DNA from: Candidatus Delongbacteria bacterium
GTDB lineage: Bacteria; UBA4055
DNA: 6,172 bases
Reading direction: 5' to 3'
NCBI GenBank assembly: GCA_022013635.1
Contig: JAKLPX010000061.1
Coordinates: 1-6,172 of the forward strand
The notes under the pieces: generated by a model
What the model was told of the DNA's origin: nothing
Seen by the model: only the letters and a program-made list of their open reading frames with translations
The model's database searches: none
Position numbers and translations under genes: made by a program
Part shown: positions 4,324 to 6,172 of the stretch, in pieces
How the letters are laid out: every line of letters starts with the position of its first letter
Numbering within the stretch: position 1 is the first letter of the stretch

Positions 4324-6172
4324 ATGGTTGCAGGATTATATAAAAAAATGAAGCGAACATATATCTATTTATCAATTACGCTCTTCATTTTAAGCTTAAT
4401 TATTTTAATTTCCTGTTCAAAGGACAATACTACCGCACCAAAAAACAATCCGCCGTCAATCAGCATCACCGCTCCGGCAGACAGTACTGAACATCCTATA
4501 GGAACAGATATTACCATTACAGCAGAAGCTCAAGATACTGACGGTAAAGTTTCAGAGGTGATTTTTTTCTTTGACGGAACTGAAATTTCTAAAGTTACTG
4601 ATCTTCCGTTTAATACAATTCTGAACACAACAGGCAAAAGCGAAGGTTTTCATACAATTTCGGCAGAAGCGAAAGATGATGATTCAGGAACTACATGGGA
4701 TTCTTTGACAGTTAAACTTTTTTTCCCACCAAACATAACCGTAACTTCGCCGAACGGATCCGAAAGCTGGCAAGCAGGTTCTATAAAATCTGTTACATGG
4801 ACTGATAATATACCCGGCAATGTTAAAATCGAACTTTATAAAGGCGGTATCCAAAACAGTGTTATTTCAGCCTCAACAGTGAGTACAGGCAGTTACAACT
4901 GGACAATTTTGTCAACTCAGACACCCGGAACGGACTATAAGATCAGAATAACAAGCATTGACACTCCAACTCTTTTCGATGAAAGCAACGCGAACTTTTC
5001 AATAACAGAAATCCCGAACAATCCGCCAGTGATCAATTCTATAACGGCGAATCCCAACTCCGTTTATCCGAACGGAACCTCAACAATTGTATGTGCAGCA
5101 ACCGATTCTGACGGTGATAATATTTCCTACGCATGGGATAAAACAGGTGGGTCAATAACCGGAACGGGTTCAAGCGTAACATGGACAGCTCCTGCAGCTA
5201 CAGGAACATTTTATATAAAATGCACAGCCACAGATGGTGAGGATATAGATAAAGACAGCGTGTCAGTTACTGTAAACGAAGCTCCATACATAACTATAAC
5301 AGCTCCGAACGGAACAGAAAGCTGGTCTTTGAGCACAACTCACACTATAACTTGGTCAGACAATATATCCGAAAATGTGAATATCAAGCTATACAAAGGT
5401 GGGATTTTCAACAGAGATATTGCCGTTTCAACAGCTTCGGACGGTAATTATGACTGGACAATACCGACAGATCTTATAACAGATACAGATTATTCTGTCA
5501 AAATCGAAAGTATATCGGACAATGCTATAAATGATGAAAGCAGTTTATCAATACACTACGATATTAATGTCAAAGTTGTTGGTTCAACTTATTTACCTAA
5601 TATGAATGGAGGAACTATTGGTTCTGAAGTTGTATTTGTAAATAAAACCTTTCCTATGGACACTTTGAAAACTAATCTTGATAAAGATGGAATTTATGAT
5701 ATTAATAATTTATACTTAGGTATGACTGGTATTGATGATGTTGTTTCAACTGTTGGAGATGCTACTGCTACTGTTTTTAACGCTACTAATTTAATTTATG
5801 GCGGTACTGATGCTGAATTTTTTCTTTCTAATGTTAAAGGAGAAAAAATAAAAGGCAATATGACTATTGAGAAAGGAGATAATTATACTACTGTTTTATT
5901 TAATCCTAATGGTCTTTCAAAAGGAGTTTATTTTTATACAATTCAATCTAAGAATGATGTAAAAAGTGTTAAAATTGTTTATGATGGTGGCGTTGTTAAT
6001 GATGCAAGACCTCAAAAACAATTAATTAATAGTGTTCAAAGATCTTTAGAAGAAGAAGTTCGTTCAAAAGAAAATACTAAAGGAGGAATTCATCCAGGAG
6101 ATGTTCATACTTGGTATGTAGGAATTACTTCTAGTGATGGTTCTTTTGCAAAGTTTGAAGATAGTTTAGAAA
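4324..6172 (+). CDS. Large multi-domain surface lipoprotein with Ig-like and Kre9-like modules (3' end outside window)
   Basis: A reading frame of 616 codons, open to the window end. The N-terminus has K7, K8, K10, R11, a hydrophobic stretch (14-30) and a lipobox L-I-S-C with C31, so export and lipid anchoring are expected, probably on the cell surface. Modules in order: a bacterial Ig-like unit (about 42-135); a Kre9/Ser-Thr-rich-type unit (138-228); a PKD-like unit with SDGDNISYAWD and VTWTAPA (233-319); a second Kre9-like unit (322-412), about half identical to the first; a carboxypeptidase-regulatory-like stretch with DKDGIYDINNLYLG (about 414-470); and a FlgD/type-IX-sorting-like stretch with KGEKI and LSKGVYFYTI (about 472-553). 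The final part (557-616) is not recognised. Such proteins are usually adhesins or envelope scaffolds; no catalytic motif is seen. Base composition and codon use change sharply near residue 418. ATG at 4348 is an alternative start. Confidence 0.85.
   Translation, partial: MVAGLYKKMKRTYIYLSITLFILSLIILISCSKDNTTAPKNNPPSISITAPADSTEHPIGTDITITAEAQDTDGKVSEVIFFFDGTEISKVTDLPFNTILNTTGKSEGFHTISAEAKDDDSGTTWDSLTVKLFFPPNITVTSPNGSESWQAGSIKSVTWTDNIPGNVKIELYKGGIQNSVISASTVSTGSYNWTILSTQTPGTDYKIRITSIDTPTLFDESNANFSITEIPNNPPVINSITANPNSVYPNGTSTIVCAATDSDGDNISYAWDKTGGSITGTGSSVTWTAPAATGTFYIKCTATDGEDIDKDSVSVTVNEAPYITITAPNGTESWSLSTTHTITWSDNISENVNIKLYKGGIFNRDIAVSTASDGNYDWTIPTDLITDTDYSVKIESISDNAINDESSLSIHYDINVKVVGSTYLPNMNGGTIGSEVVFVNKTFPMDTLKTNLDKDGIYDINNLYLGMTGIDDVVSTVGDATATVFNATNLIYGGTDAEFFLSNVKGEKIKGNMTIEKGDNYTTVLFNPNGLSKGVYFYTIQSKNDVKSVKIVYDGGVVNDARPQKQLINSVQRSLEEEVRSKENTKGGIHPGDVHTWYVGITSSDGSFAKFEDSLE
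4735..5007 (+). repeat. Kre9-like module, copy 1
   Basis: Codes for about 91 residues (138-228) beginning ITVTSPNGSESW and including VTWTDNI and ELYKGG. It pairs with 5287-5559, with about half the residues identical by hand alignment. The DNA has diverged but is still recognisable around the PNG-ESW and YKGG blocks. An old intragenic duplication, now separated by a PKD-like module. Confidence 0.75.
5287..5559 (+). repeat. Kre9-like module, copy 2
   Basis: Second copy (residues 322-412) beginning YITITAPNGTESW and including ITWSDNI and KLYKGG. Its end lies about 15 bases before the change in codon use, so the compositional border coincides with a domain border. Confidence 0.75.
5573..6172 (+). 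other. Compositionally foreign 3' segment within the lipoprotein gene
   Basis: From about 5573 the frame continues without interruption but the DNA changes character. Hand counts give threonine codons ACT 16 of 18 here, against ACT 16, ACA 32, ACC 7 and ACG 4 of 59 upstream. Asn and Asp codons become almost all AAT and GAT. GC in sampled lines falls from about 42-47% to 27-28%. It covers the regulatory-like, FlgD-like and unrecognised parts of the protein. Confidence 0.75.

Overview
The window looks like a piece of a low-GC chromosome from a Gram-negative bacterium of the Bacteroidetes/FCB (Fibrobacteres-Chlorobi-Bacteroidetes) type. Three clues point this way: a lipoprotein built from Kre9/Ig-like modules of the kind common in that superphylum, a FlgD/type-IX-sorting-like domain in the same protein, and promoter-like sites resembling the Bacteroidetes consensus TTG-N19..21-TAnnTTTG. 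No marker allows a finer placement. Cloacimonadota- or Delongbacteria-like lineages are guesses only.

Left part (1-2185, minus strand): a compact housekeeping operon. holB, the clamp-loader delta-prime subunit, is followed by an overlapping ricT/yaaT-like PSP1 gene. A third gene starts at once after ricT and runs off the left edge. The holB-yaaT adjacency is also known from Bacillus and many other bacteria.

Middle (2186-3445, plus strand): a 147-bp divergent spacer carries a good promoter candidate for a PLP-dependent class I/II aminotransferase. The aminotransferase is intact, and its likely start is the ATG at 2333.

Right-middle (3511-4190, minus strand): an AT-rich two-gene cassette encodes a HEPN protein and a minimal nucleotidyltransferase (MNT). 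This is the layout of a HEPN/MNT toxin-antitoxin-like module. It has its own promoter candidate and is convergent with the aminotransferase.

Right part (4324-6172, plus strand): the first 616 codons of a large surface lipoprotein that continues past the window. It has a lipobox, an Ig-like module, two copies of a Kre9-like module flanking a PKD-like module, then a carboxypeptidase-regulatory-like and a FlgD/T9SS-like region. Near 5570 its base composition and codon use change abruptly inside one reading frame, which is the most striking feature of the window. No RNA gene, insertion sequence or CRISPR array was seen, and no stretch above 300 bases lacks a gene. GC and codon figures were counted by hand on sampled lines or segments.
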